Source: AC-32 sp963728765 | GTDB lineage: Bacteria; Actinomycetota; Thermoleophilia; Gaiellales; Gaiellaceae | Assembly (NCBI GenBank): GCA_963728765.1 | Contig: CAVSKX010000001.1 | Span: 764,111-828,110 of the forward strand | DNA: 64,000 nt | Reading direction: 5' to 3' | Shown here: one piece after another, positions 31,642-41,086 of the stretch | Numbering within the stretch: the stretch's first letter is position 1 | Layout of the letters: each line of letters starts with the position of its first letter | Position numbers and translations under genes: made by a program | The notes under the pieces: model-generated | Seen by the model: the letters and a program-made list of their open reading frames with translations, nothing else | The model's database searches: none | What the model was told of the DNA's origin: nothing

Positions 31642-33650
31642 GGCTGCTCCCCTGGCTGGTCGCGCCGGTCGCGCTGGCGCTCGCGCGGCTGCTGCCCGCG
31701 GACGGCGTCGGCCTCGGGCTGCGGCTTGGCGCGGCCACGGCCTGCCTACTGCTCCCGGGCGTGCTGGTCTCACGCGCGCTCGGGGTCGGCGGCTTCGCCG
31801 GCGCGTTCGCGTGGGCCATGACCGCGGTCTTCGGCGCGACGGCAGTGATGTTCGCGGTCCACGGGTCGCTCTGGCTCGCGTTGATCCTGCTCGCCGTGCT
31901 CGCGCTGGTCGTCCTGCCGTTCGCCGAACGGCGGCCGGCCGAGCCCTCCGTGTGGCGTGCGGGCGTGCTCGTGCTCGGGATCGCTGCCGGCATCTCGCTC
32001 TGGTGGGTCTCGCGCTACGACGGCGACGCGTTCTTCCACCTCGCGCGGATCCAGAAGCTGCTTGCGTTCGACTCGCTCTCGCTCCGTTCGGTGGACGAGT
32101 TCCGGGACGGCGGGCTGCACCCGGGGTACGCGTTCCCGCTCTGGCACGCGGTCGACGCGATGCTCGCGCGGCTCGCGGGCGTCGGCGCCCCGTCGACGGT
32201 GCTGCACGCGCCGAGCGTCCTGCTCCCGATCTCGTTCGTGCTCGTCTACGAGGCGGGCGCGATCCTGTTCCGCTCGCGCTGGGCGGGCGTCGCGGCCGCG
32301 CTGGCGGAGTTCGCGCTGATCGGCCTCTCCCCGGGGCACGGCGGCTCGTACAGCTCGCTCGCACTGCCGGCGTCCGCGTCGCGGCTGCTCCTGCTGCCCG
32401 CACTGCTCGCGCTCGTCTTCGCCTACGTCCGCGAGCCCTCGGCGGGCCTGCTTGCCTCCGTAGCCGGAGCCTCGCTGGTGATGACGCTGGTGCACCCGAG
32501 CTACTCCGTCCTGCTCGCGATCGGCCTCGCCGGGTTCCTGCTCGTGCGCGCCGTGCTCGACGTCCGTCACGACATCCCGCACATCGCGGCCGCGCTGGCC
32601 GCGATCGTCGTGCCCGCGAGCCTGGTCGTCCTGTGGTTGCTGCCGCTCGTGCGTGAGACCGCCTCGCACAGCCCCTCGCGGGCCGAGCTCCGGCGCGCGT
32701 TCGCGGGCTACGGGCAGGAGCTCGACGTCTTCGGGCTGCACAGCTACCGCCTCAGCCCCGAGCTGTTCGGGCGGGCCGGTGCGGTGGCGGTGGCGTCGCT
32801 CGCGCTCCTGCCGCTCGCCGTCTTCGCGCACCGGCGGATGTGGGGTGCGTTCGTGCTCGGCTCGATGCTGGCGACGCTGGTGATCGCGCTGGTGCCGTTC
32901 GTCTTCCCGTACTTCGCGGACGCGATCTCGATCTCGCAGGCGCGCCGGATCATCGCCTTCTCGCCGCGGCCGTTCGTGCTCGTCGGCGGCGCGCTGGTGC
33001 TGGCGGGCTGGCTGCGCTGGGCGCTCTTGCCCGTTGCGCTCGTGGCCGGGATCGCCGTGCAGCTGGCCTACCCCGGCGACTTCGGCACGCCGTATCGCTT
33101 CGTGAACGGCGGGCCTCGGCTGCTCACCTGGATCGCCTTCGCCGCGGCGATCGCGGCGCTGCTCGCGGCCGGGATCTTCGGCCGGAGGATCCCCGAGATC
33201 CAGGGCTCGCCAGCTGTGGCAGCCGCGGCGGTCGTGTGCTTTCTGATCCCGGTCGCCGTCCACGGCTACTCGAACTGGACACGCTCACCGAACGCACGCC
33301 TCGGCCTCCCGCAGAAGCTCGTCGCCGCTGTTCATCGCGAGGTGCCGGAGGGCGACGTCGTCTTCTCGGATGCCCTCACGGCCTACGAGCTGGGTGCGTT
33401 CGCGCCGGTGTACGTGAACGCTACGCCGACCTCCCACGTCGCGGACACGAAAGCGAACCGGCCGACCGGGCGGCTCAAGGACGCGCGGCGCTTCTTCCAC
33501 GACCGCGGCCCACTGTCGCTGCCGCGCCGTTACGGTGCGCACTGGCTGCTGGTCGACCGACGGCGCGTCGGAAACGTCCGCTTCCGGCTGCCGCGCGTCT
33601 ACGTCGGCTCGCGTTACGTTCTGTACCGGCTCCCCGCAGCTATCCAATGA
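31638..33650 (+). CDS. Large polytopic membrane protein, possible lipid-linked glycosyltransferase
   Basis: 670 residues with 13 or more hydrophobic helices followed by a soluble tail of about 130 residues. WWVSRYDGDAFFHLARIQKLL, after the third or fourth helix, places an Asp in the first outer loop, as in GT-C transferases that use polyprenyl-phosphate sugars. The tail (VVFSDALTAYELGAF ... GAHWLLVDRRRVG) resembles the periplasmic domain of these proteins. No family is certain. Overlaps both neighbours by four bases. Confidence 0.6.
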   Translation: MRLLPWLVAPVALALARLLPADGVGLGLRLGAATACLLLPGVLVSRALGVGGFAGAFAWAMTAVFGATAVMFAVHGSLWLALILLAVLALVVLPFAERRPAEPSVWRAGVLVLGIAAGISLWWVSRYDGDAFFHLARIQKLLAFDSLSLRSVDEFRDGGLHPGYAFPLWHAVDAMLARLAGVGAPSTVLHAPSVLLPISFVLVYEAGAILFRSRWAGVAAALAEFALIGLSPGHGGSYSSLALPASASRLLLLPALLALVFAYVREPSAGLLASVAGASLVMTLVHPSYSVLLAIGLAGFLLVRAVLDVRHDIPHIAAALAAIVVPASLVVLWLLPLVRETASHSPSRAELRRAFAGYGQELDVFGLHSYRLSPELFGRAGAVAVASLALLPLAVFAHRRMWGAFVLGSMLATLVIALVPFVFPYFADAISISQARRIIAFSPRPFVLVGGALVLAGWLRWALLPVALVAGIAVQLAYPGDFGTPYRFVNGGPRLLTWIAFAAAIAALLAAGIFGRRIPEIQGSPAVAAAAVVCFLIPVAVHGYSNWTRSPNARLGLPQKLVAAVHREVPEGDVVFSDALTAYELGAFAPVYVNATPTSHVADTKANRPTGRLKDARRFFHDRGPLSLPRRYGAHWLLVDRRRVGNVRFRLPRVYVGSRYVLYRLPAAIQ

Positions 33651-34897
33651 AAGTCCTGCTCGTCACAATGTATTTCCCGCCCGCGGGCGGAGGCGGCGTC
33701 CAACGGCCGCTGAAGCTCGCGACCCATTTGCCGGCGCTCGGGATCGAGACGCACGTGCTCGCGCCCGACGACCCGAAGTGGCTGCACCGCGACGATGAGC
33801 TCCGGCCGCCCACGCAGGCGTTCGTGCACCGCGCCCGCTACCTGGGGCCGAAGGCGCGGCTCCCGTCCGAGGAGCTGCGCGGGCTCACCGGGGTCGACCT
33901 CGCGCTGGCACAGGCGCGGCTCGCGGGCAGGCGGCTGCTTCTCCCGGACGCGAGCGTCACGTGGGCGCCGACGGCGATTCCCGCGGCCGTACGGATCGTG
34001 CGGAACGAGGGCATCGACGCGATCGTCACGACGAGCCCGCCGCTCTCGATGAACCTGATCGGCGCGAGCGTGAAGAAGCTCACGGGGGTGCCGTGGATCG
34101 CCGACCAGCGCGACTCGCTGGTGCTGAACGCCGACCGGCGCTTCGAGCGTAAGTCGGTGCAGGCGAAGGAGAAGGCGCTCGAGCGGGTCGTGCGGCTGGT
34201 CGCCAACAACGCGGACGGGATCGTCGCGGTCTCGGAGGCGATCGCGGACGAGCTGCGCGGCTTCGACCCGTCCGGCCCCGTGCGCGTGATCCCGAACGGC
34301 TGCGACTTCGACGACTTCGCGGGGCTCGAGTACACGCCTGGCGACCGCTTCCGGATCACGCACACCGGCAGCTTCTTCGGCAAGCGCAACCCGCGCGCGT
34401 TCCTCTCCGCGCTCGCCTCGTCGGGCCTGGACGACGTCGTGGCGCGCTTCGTCGGAGACTTCCGCTCCGTCGACCGCGAATGGGTGGAGGAGCTCGACCT
34501 CGGTGACCGGCTCGAGCTGCTCGACTACCTGCCGCACCGGCGTGCGCTCGAGCTGCAGCGCGACTCCGAGGCGAACCTCCTGCTCCTGCCCGAGGCGGCG
34601 GGGCGCGGGAAGGTCGTGCCGAGCGGGAAGATCTTCGAGTACCTCGCGGCGGAGCGGCCGATCCTCGCGGCGGTTCCGACCGACGGCGCGGCGGCGAAGC
34701 TCGTGCGCGAAACGGGCGCCGGGATCGTCGTCGGGCCCGAGGACGAGAAGGGGATCCGCGAGGCGCTCGTGGGCCTGCACGCGCGCTGGAAGGCCGGCCA
34801 CCTGGGCAACGGCTACCTGACCGACGACGAGCGGAACCGGCTCTCCCGCAGAACTCGCGTCGAGGAGTTGGCCGAGCTGCTCTGGAGCCTCGAATGA
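33647..34897 (+). CDS. Glycosyltransferase family 4
   Basis: 416 residues from ATG 33647. MKVLLVTMYFPPAGGGGVQR is the N-terminal acceptor loop; VRVIPNGCDFDDF and ITHTGSFFGKRNPRAFLSAL open the donor domain; VPSGKIFEYLAAERPILA is the ExxA donor-phosphate motif. A retaining GT-B transferase similar to WbuB-type enzymes. Coupled to genes on both sides. Confidence 0.88.
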   Translation: MKVLLVTMYFPPAGGGGVQRPLKLATHLPALGIETHVLAPDDPKWLHRDDELRPPTQAFVHRARYLGPKARLPSEELRGLTGVDLALAQARLAGRRLLLPDASVTWAPTAIPAAVRIVRNEGIDAIVTTSPPLSMNLIGASVKKLTGVPWIADQRDSLVLNADRRFERKSVQAKEKALERVVRLVANNADGIVAVSEAIADELRGFDPSGPVRVIPNGCDFDDFAGLEYTPGDRFRITHTGSFFGKRNPRAFLSALASSGLDDVVARFVGDFRSVDREWVEELDLGDRLELLDYLPHRRALELQRDSEANLLLLPEAAGRGKVVPSGKIFEYLAAERPILAAVPTDGAAAKLVRETGAGIVVGPEDEKGIREALVGLHARWKAGHLGNGYLTDDERNRLSRRTRVEELAELLWSLE

Positions 34898-36267
34898 CGG
34901 CGATCGCGGCGACGCAGGCCCGACCTCGCGCCGTGGCGCAGGAGAGCAGGCTCGTCCCGGTCTTCTTCCTGGCGACGGCCTTCTGCTGCACGTTCGCCAA
35001 GGTGCAGTGGAGCGCGGGCGGCAATCTCTTCCTCGCCGACCTGACGTGCGGCGGCTTCCTGCTCTTCTACGCGCTCGACCGTCTCGGCCGTCGCTCGCAG
35101 CCGGCTCCGCGCGCCGCCGGGATCCTGCTCGCGTTCCTGCTCGCGTTCCTGCTCGTCTACCTGATCGGGTTCTTCAACCTCGAGACGGGCCAGGCGCTCG
35201 ACCAGTTCGTAAAGGGGCTCACCAAGTGGCTGCTCCACTTCGGGTTCCTGATCGCCGGCGTCGTCTACCTCTCGCGCAAGCCGCTCGACTTCTACTGGAA
35301 GACGCTCGCGTGGTTCCTCGGAGGGATCGCTGCGAACGGTGCCTACGGGATCCTGCAACTGCTTGCCGCCCAGGCCGGGCGCAACCTCGACACGCTCTTT
35401 CTGAACCCGATCACCGGCGGCGCGAGCCAGATCAACATCTACGGCGCCGTCAACGGCTCGAGCGTCTACCGGCCGAATGCGCTGACCGGCGACCCGAACC
35501 ACCTCGCGATCGAGCTGCTGATGCCGATCCTGATCCTGTCGCCGATCTACCTCCGGCTCGAGCGCGGGCACCGGCTGCGGACGCCGCTGGCGGTGCTGAT
35601 CGGCTTCCTGCTCCTCGTGGAGCTCGCAACGCTCTCGCGGAGCGGGATCCTCGGGCTCACGGTCGGCGCGCTCGTGCTGCTGATTCCGTACCGCCACCTG
35701 CTCTTCTCGCGCCTCGCGCTCCTTCCGCTCGCGCTCGTCGCGCTGCCGGTCGCGTTCGAGGTCTACCGGCGGCGGCACTTCTTCGACGTGGTGATCCGCT
35801 CGCGTATCCAGACCGGCGGCAGCTCCACCTCCGCCCACTTCGGCGTCTACGACTTCATCCCGCAGGTGTTGCACCAGCACCCGCTCTTCGGGCTCGGGTT
35901 CAACAACTTCTCCGTCTACTACGAGTTCGTCACCGGTAAGACGAACTGGGGGCCGCACTCCTACTACGTGATGCTGATCGTCGAGGGCGGGCTCGTCGGG
36001 GCGGCGCTGTTCGTGGTCTTCCTCTGGTGGATCTTCAGGCAGCTCGCTGCGGCGCGGAAGCTCGGCGAGGCGCTCGCCGCCAAGGGAAATCCCCTCGCCG
36101 CGCGGCTACGGCCTCTGGCCTGGGGGATGACCGCCGCGCTCGTCGGGACGCTGGCGGCGAACGTCTTCTACCTGACGATCCCGTTCCTCTACTTCTATGT
36201 CTTCGTGATGCTGGCGCTGGCGATGCCCGCAGTCTTCTCTCAGCCTACGGCTTCTAGGATCCCGTGA
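34894..36267 (+). CDS. O-antigen ligase/polymerase-like membrane protein
   Basis: 457 residues from ATG 34894, about 11 helices. VYRPNALTGDPNHLAIELLMP and HPLFGLGFNNFSVYYEF, with GPHSYYVMLIVEGGLVGAALF, are the Wzy_C pattern with conserved Arg and His in the large outer loop. Second such protein in the window; the other (14028) belongs to a different cluster, so two distinct polymers are likely. Confidence 0.85.
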   Translation: MTAIAATQARPRAVAQESRLVPVFFLATAFCCTFAKVQWSAGGNLFLADLTCGGFLLFYALDRLGRRSQPAPRAAGILLAFLLAFLLVYLIGFFNLETGQALDQFVKGLTKWLLHFGFLIAGVVYLSRKPLDFYWKTLAWFLGGIAANGAYGILQLLAAQAGRNLDTLFLNPITGGASQINIYGAVNGSSVYRPNALTGDPNHLAIELLMPILILSPIYLRLERGHRLRTPLAVLIGFLLLVELATLSRSGILGLTVGALVLLIPYRHLLFSRLALLPLALVALPVAFEVYRRRHFFDVVIRSRIQTGGSSTSAHFGVYDFIPQVLHQHPLFGLGFNNFSVYYEFVTGKTNWGPHSYYVMLIVEGGLVGAALFVVFLWWIFRQLAAARKLGEALAAKGNPLAARLRPLAWGMTAALVGTLAANVFYLTIPFLYFYVFVMLALAMPAVFSQPTASRIP

Positions 36268-37274
36268 AAGTCGCCGTGCTGACGACGTCGTACCCGCGGT
36301 ACGAGGGCGACCCTGCAGGCAGCTTCGTCGCGGATGCGGTCGAGCAGCTCCGCGCGCGCGGCGTGGACGTGGACGTGGTCTCGCCCGCGTCGTTCAGGCA
36401 CTTCGGGATCGCGTACGGCGCGGGCGTCATGGGAAACCTGCGGCGGTCGCCGTGGAAGGGGGTGCTCGTTCCGGCGATGCTCGGCTCATTCGCGCGAGCG
36501 GCCCGGCGGGGGGCGCGTGACGCCGACCTCGTCCACGCGCACTGGCTCCCCGCGGGCGCGGTCGCGCTCACGACCGGGAAGCCGTTCGTCGTGCAGCTGT
36601 GGGGGACCGACGTCGAGCTCGCGCGGCGGGCCAGGCCGCTCGCCCGGCGCGTGCTCTCGCGGGCCCGGCTGGTCGTGTGCGCCTCGACCGCGCTCGCCGA
36701 GGCCGCGCGCGAGCTCGGTGCGCGCGAGGTGCGCGTGGTCCCGAGCGGCGTCGAGCTGCCCGCGGCCGTGGGCGAGCCGGCGAATCCGCCGGAGGTGCTT
36801 TTCGTCGGGCGCCTCTCGCCCGAGAAGGGCATCCTCGAGCTCGTGCAGGCGGCGGACGGGATGACACTGGTGGTCGCGGGCGACGGCCCGCTCCGCGACC
36901 GGGTTCCGCAGGCCCGCGGGTTCGTCCCGCGTCACGAGCTCGGGCCGTTCTTCGAGCGCGCGGCCGTGGTGGCGGTGCCGTCGCACCGGGAGGGCTTCGG
37001 CGTCGCGTGCCTCGAGGCGATGGCGCACGGGCGGCCGGTGGTGGCGAGCGCGGTCGGTGGGCTGCTCGATCTCGTCGTGGACGGCGAGACGGGCCTGTTC
37101 GTGCCGCCGCGCGACGTTCCCGCTCTGCGCGCGGCGCTCGAGCGGCTGCTCGGCGACGCGGAGCTGCGCGAGCGCCTGGGAGCCGCCGCGCGGGCGCGGG
37201 TGCGCGAGCACTTCGGCTGGCCCGCCGTGACGACGGCGACGATCGAGGCGTACGAGGCCGCTCTTGCCGCCTGA
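36264..37274 (+). CDS. Glycosyltransferase family 4
   Basis: 336 residues from GTG 36264. KVAVLTTSYPRYEGDPAGSF, LVHAHWLPAGAVA, VLFVGRLSPEKGILELVQA and SHREGFGVACLEAMAHGRPVV follow the GT4 order, ending with the EGFGVxxLEAMA donor motif. A mannosyl- or glucosyl-type transferase, substrate unknown. Coupled to the polymerase gene and overlapping the next ATP-grasp start. Confidence 0.9.
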   Translation: MKVAVLTTSYPRYEGDPAGSFVADAVEQLRARGVDVDVVSPASFRHFGIAYGAGVMGNLRRSPWKGVLVPAMLGSFARAARRGARDADLVHAHWLPAGAVALTTGKPFVVQLWGTDVELARRARPLARRVLSRARLVVCASTALAEAARELGAREVRVVPSGVELPAAVGEPANPPEVLFVGRLSPEKGILELVQAADGMTLVVAGDGPLRDRVPQARGFVPRHELGPFFERAAVVAVPSHREGFGVACLEAMAHGRPVVASAVGGLLDLVVDGETGLFVPPRDVPALRAALERLLGDAELRERLGAAARARVREHFGWPAVTTATIEAYEAALAA

Positions 37275-38413
37275 CCGTCCCGCAGTGGTGCTCGGCCTGC
37301 TCTGGGCCGGGCTGTCGTTCGCGCGCAGCCTCGGGCGCGCGGGGATCCCGGTGACCGGGATCACGATGCACCCGAACGAGTTCGGGGCGCGCTCCCGCTA
37401 CCTGCGGGACGTGGGACGCGCGCGGGGCGACGAGGCGGTGCTGAAGGCGCTACGCGCGTCCGCGCAGGGCGACGCGAAGCCGGTCCTGCTCCCGGAGCGC
37501 GACGACCACGTCGAGCTCGTCCTGCGCCACTGGGACGAGGTGAGCGCGCTGTTCGAGCTGCCGATGCCCGACGACCCCGAAATCGCGCGGCGGTTGCGGC
37601 ACAAGGCGACGCTGCCGCAGGAAGCCGCGCGCGCCGGGCTCGACGCGCCGCGCACGGTCGAGGCCGACTCGATCGAGACGCTGCGCTCGCTCGACCTGCG
37701 CCCGCCGTTCCTGCTCAAGCCGGTCGAGGGCCAGCATTTTGCCGGAGCGTTCGGCGAGAAGGTGCTCGTCGCCCCAGTCCCCCGACGCGCTCGTCGCGTC
37801 GTGGAAGCGGGCGCGCGAACGCGGGTTCGACACCGTCGTGCAGGAGCTGGTGCCGGACTCGGAGACCGGGATCTGGTCGCTCTTCACCTACATCGGGCGC
37901 AGCGGCCGCCCGCTGGCGACGGTGACCGGGGTGAAGGTGCGGCAGGGCCCGCTCCACTTCGGCACGAGCGCCGTCTTCCGCACGACGCCGCAACCGCGTG
38001 TGCGCGAGCTCGGGCTGCGCCTCCTCGAGACCTCCGGCTACAAGGGCTTCGCACAGGTGGAGTTCGCCTACGACCGGCGCGACGGCGACTTCAAGCTGCT
38101 CGAAGTGAACACGCGCGTCCCGATGTGGGCCGGCGTCGCCATGAGCCGTTACTTCGACATCGCGCGGATCGCCTACGACGACCTGTGCGGCAAGCCGGAG
38201 CCCGAGCCGGTCGAGCTGCAGCAGGAGCTCTGGTGGGCGTTCCTCGCGAAGGACCTGGCCGTGTCGCTGCAGATGGCGAGGCGGCGCGAGCTGTCGCCGG
38301 TGGGGTGGGTGAAGCCGTACCTGCAGCGGAACAAGGTTCGCGGCGTGTTCGCTGCCGACGACCCGCTGCCCGCGCTGGGCGTGCCCGCCTACGCGCGTTC
38401 GAAGATCACGTAA
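37264..38413 (+). CDS. ATP-grasp carboxylate-amine ligase-like protein, frameshifted
   Basis: Start TTG 37264. Frame 1 gives the N-terminal domain (VVLGLLWAGLSFARSLGRAG) and the first ATP-binding strand (PPFLLKPVEGQHF); frame 2 continues from SPDALVASWKRARERGFDT through VQELVPDSETGIWSLFTY to FKLLEVNTRVPMWAG, with the ExNxR motif. Deleting one C from GCCCCAG at 37771 joins them to about 382 residues. A homopolymer sequencing error is likely. Same family as 30556. Followed directly by a GT4 gene. Confidence 0.8.
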
Positions 38414-39504
38414 TGAAGATCGCGTTGCTCGACCCGCCGAGCTTCACCGCTCCGTACGACCACGCTCTCGCCTCCGCGCTGGCGCGCCGCGGCCACGACG
38501 TGACTCTGCTCACCTCGCCGTTCACGCACGGCGAGGCGCCCGAGCCTGAGGGTTACGTACGCGAGGAGCTCTTCCTGCCGGTCTCGTCGCGGCTCGTGCG
38601 CCGCGCGCCGCGCTCACGTCTACGGCTGCCGGCGAAGGGGCTCGAGTATCCACCGAGCGCCGCGCGCCTGGTGCGCCGCGTGAGCGCGCTGGGCCCGGAC
38701 GTCGCGCACGTGCAGTGGCTCGGGATCCCGCGCTACGACGTCCACTGGCTGCGGCGCCTCGGGCCGCCGGCGGTGCTGACCGCCCACGACGTCCTGCCGC
38801 GGCGGGACAAGAACGCCCGCGCCTGGGGCGAGGCGCTCGCGCTCGTCGACCGCGTGGTCGTCCAGTCGCAGCGGGCGCTCGAGCAGCTCGCGGAGCTGGG
38901 CGTCGAGCGGGAGCGGCTGGTGCGGATCCAGCACCCGGTCTTCGAGAGCGGCGTCGAGGCGCAGCCGCCGCAGGGCGCGACGGTCCTCTTCTTCGGCCTG
39001 ATCCGCGAGTACAAGGGCGTCGACGTGCTCCTGCGCGCTCTGCCCGAGCTTCCGGATGCGCGGCTCGTGGTCGCCGGCGACCCGCTCGACCCCGTCGAGC
39101 CGCTGCAGCGTCTCGCGGCCGAGATCGGCGTCGCGGAGCGCGTCGAGTGGCGACTCGGCTTTCTCCCGGACGAGGAGATTCCGCAACTGATGCACGAGGC
39201 TACGCTTGTGGCGTTGCCCTACCGGAAGATCGACAGCTCGGGCGTGCTCGCGACCGCGCTCGGGCACGGGCGCCCTGCCGTGGTCACCGACGTCGGCGGC
39301 CTGCCCGACGCGATCCGCGAGTACGGCGCCGGCCGCGTGGTTCCGCCTGAAGACGCGCACGCCCTGGCCGCGGCGATCCAGGAGCTGCTCGCGCCGGACG
39401 CGCTCGGCTCGGCCTTCGAGGGCGCCGAGGCCGCCAGGCGGGCGCTCACCTGGGACGCGGCCGCCGCGCAGCACGAGGCGGTCTACGAGGAGATCCGCCG
39501 GTGA
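38413..39504 (+). CDS. Glycosyltransferase family 4
   Basis: 363 residues from ATG 38413, one base into the preceding stop. MKIALLDPPSFTAPYDHALA opens the acceptor domain; ATVLFFGLIREYKGVDVLLRAL and VALPYRKIDSSGVLATALGHGRPAV are donor-domain motifs, the last carrying a shortened E-less variant of the usual EGFG...E block, so a GT4 subfamily with altered donor contacts. Overlaps the sugar-transferase gene by four bases. Confidence 0.85.
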   Translation: MKIALLDPPSFTAPYDHALASALARRGHDVTLLTSPFTHGEAPEPEGYVREELFLPVSSRLVRRAPRSRLRLPAKGLEYPPSAARLVRRVSALGPDVAHVQWLGIPRYDVHWLRRLGPPAVLTAHDVLPRRDKNARAWGEALALVDRVVVQSQRALEQLAELGVERERLVRIQHPVFESGVEAQPPQGATVLFFGLIREYKGVDVLLRALPELPDARLVVAGDPLDPVEPLQRLAAEIGVAERVEWRLGFLPDEEIPQLMHEATLVALPYRKIDSSGVLATALGHGRPAVVTDVGGLPDAIREYGAGRVVPPEDAHALAAAIQELLAPDALGSAFEGAEAARRALTWDAAAAQHEAVYEEIRR

Positions 39505-40139
39505 GGCTCCTCAAGGCGATCCTCGACCGGGTTCTCGCGGCGCTCGCGCTGGTGCTCCTCTCCCCGGTCTTCGCGGGCCTCGCGCTCTGGATCGTGCTCG
39601 AGTCGGGCCGCCCGATCATCTTCCGCCAGCAGCGAGCCGGCAAGGACGGCGTCCCGTTCTCGATGCTGAAGTTCCGCACGATGGTCGCGAACGCGGTCGA
39701 GCTGGGCCGGGAGCTGAACCTCAGCGACGACCCGTACGGGCTGCTGCCGAACGACCCGCGCATCACGCGCAGCGGGCGCTTCCTGCGGCGGACGAGCCTC
39801 GACGAGCTGCCGCAGCTCTGGAACGTCCTGCGCGGCCAGATGAGCATCGTCGGGCCGCGGCCGGACCTCGTCGAGCAGGTCGCGAACTACGAGCCCGAGG
39901 ACCGGCGCCGCCTCGCCGTCAAGCCCGGAGTCACCGGCTGGGCCCAGGTCATGGGCCGCGACGAGATCCCGTGGGAGGAGCGCTTCCGCCTCGACGCCTG
40001 GTACGTCGACAACTGGTCGCTCGGCCTCGACGCGCGGATCGTGCTGATGACGTTCACGCAGCTCGGCCGTCCGGAGCCGGAGCCGGTCGAGGACACGCTC
40101 AACATCGAGCGCAGGCGCCGGAGCCAGACGCGCTCGTGA
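39501..40139 (+). CDS. Priming sugar-1-phosphate transferase (bacterial sugar transferase domain)
   Basis: 212 residues from GTG 39501. One re-entrant hydrophobic helix (VLAALALVLLSPVFAGLALW), then FRQQRAGKDGVPFSMLKFRTM and RRTSLDELPQLWNVLRGQMS, with the catalytic Asp-Glu pair, and VGPRPDLVEQV, KPGVTGWAQVMGR. Transfers a sugar phosphate from UDP-sugar to undecaprenyl phosphate to start chain building. This is the short WecP/PglC-like form without an N-terminal four-helix domain; a long form is at 60788. Confidence 0.93.
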   Translation: MRLLKAILDRVLAALALVLLSPVFAGLALWIVLESGRPIIFRQQRAGKDGVPFSMLKFRTMVANAVELGRELNLSDDPYGLLPNDPRITRSGRFLRRTSLDELPQLWNVLRGQMSIVGPRPDLVEQVANYEPEDRRRLAVKPGVTGWAQVMGRDEIPWEERFRLDAWYVDNWSLGLDARIVLMTFTQLGRPEPEPVEDTLNIERRRRSQTRS

Positions 40140-41086
40140 GGGAGCTCGACGCCGCCTCCTGGGACGAGCAGACAGGGGAGCTCGACGCGTACTACCGCCG
40201 CGCGTACGTCGAGAGCGCGGCGCTGCTCGACGGCGGCCGGCCGTTCCTGCTCGAGCACGAGGGCGCGCTCTTCGCCGGGGTCGAGCGGGCGGAGCCGCGG
40301 GACGTCGTCACGCCGTACGGCTACGGCGGGCCGGTCGGCGGTGACGCGAGCTTCTGGCCGGCGTACGAGGAGTGGACACGGGAGCGCGGGGTCGTGAGCA
40401 CGTTCGTCCGCTTCCATCCGCTGTACGCGAACCAGCGCGACGCGCCGATTCATGTCGACCCGCTGGCGCCGACGGTCGCGTGGCGCCTCGACGCCGACCG
40501 CGACCTGCTTGGCGGCCTCCACTGGAAGCACCGCAACAAGGTGCGGAAGGCCGAGAACGCCGGCGCGACCGTCGCGGCCGAGGTGGGCCTGGGCGAGTTC
40601 GTCCCGCTCTACGAGGACACGATGCGCCGGGTCGACGCCGACGGCTTCTACTTCTTCGAGCCCGCCTACTGGGAGACGCTCGCCGGCCTGGGCGACGCGC
40701 TCGTCCGCTTCGACGCGGAGATCGGCGGCGAGGTCGTCGCGAGCGCGCTCTGCCTCGCCGCGCAGCCGTGGCTGCACTACCACCTGAGCGGCACCACCGA
40801 CACCGGCCGCTCGACCGGCTCCTCGACCCTCGTCCTGCTGGAGGCCGCGCGCTGGGCGCAGGAGCGCGGCTTCGAGCGCTTCCACCTCGGGGGCGGCCTG
40901 GGCGGCAAGCAGGACTCGCTGCACCACTTCAAGGCGCGCTTCGACCCGGAGGGCCTCGTCGACGCCGCCGTCGGCAAGGCCATCCACGACGACGACGCCT
41001 ACCGGGAGCTGAGCGGCGGCGAGGCCGGCTACGACGGCTTCTTCCCCGCCTACCGCGCGGGCGCAGTCGGTACCGTCGCGCCGTGA
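40136..41086 (+). CDS. FemAB/GNAT-type acyltransferase
   Basis: 316 residues from GTG 40136. LHWKHRNKVRKAENAGATV, then YEDTMRRVDADGFYFFEPAYW and a C-terminal GTTDTGRSTGSSTLVLLEAARWAQERGFERFHLGGG form the FemAB/BioF2-like double-GNAT pattern. FemAB proteins use aminoacyl-tRNA to add amino acids to peptidoglycan; relatives in glycan clusters transfer acyl or aminoacyl groups to sugars. With the ATP-grasp genes it hints at an amino-acid-decorated polymer. Confidence 0.8.
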   Translation: MRELDAASWDEQTGELDAYYRRAYVESAALLDGGRPFLLEHEGALFAGVERAEPRDVVTPYGYGGPVGGDASFWPAYEEWTRERGVVSTFVRFHPLYANQRDAPIHVDPLAPTVAWRLDADRDLLGGLHWKHRNKVRKAENAGATVAAEVGLGEFVPLYEDTMRRVDADGFYFFEPAYWETLAGLGDALVRFDAEIGGEVVASALCLAAQPWLHYHLSGTTDTGRSTGSSTLVLLEAARWAQERGFERFHLGGGLGGKQDSLHHFKARFDPEGLVDAAVGKAIHDDDAYRELSGGEAGYDGFFPAYRAGAVGTVAP

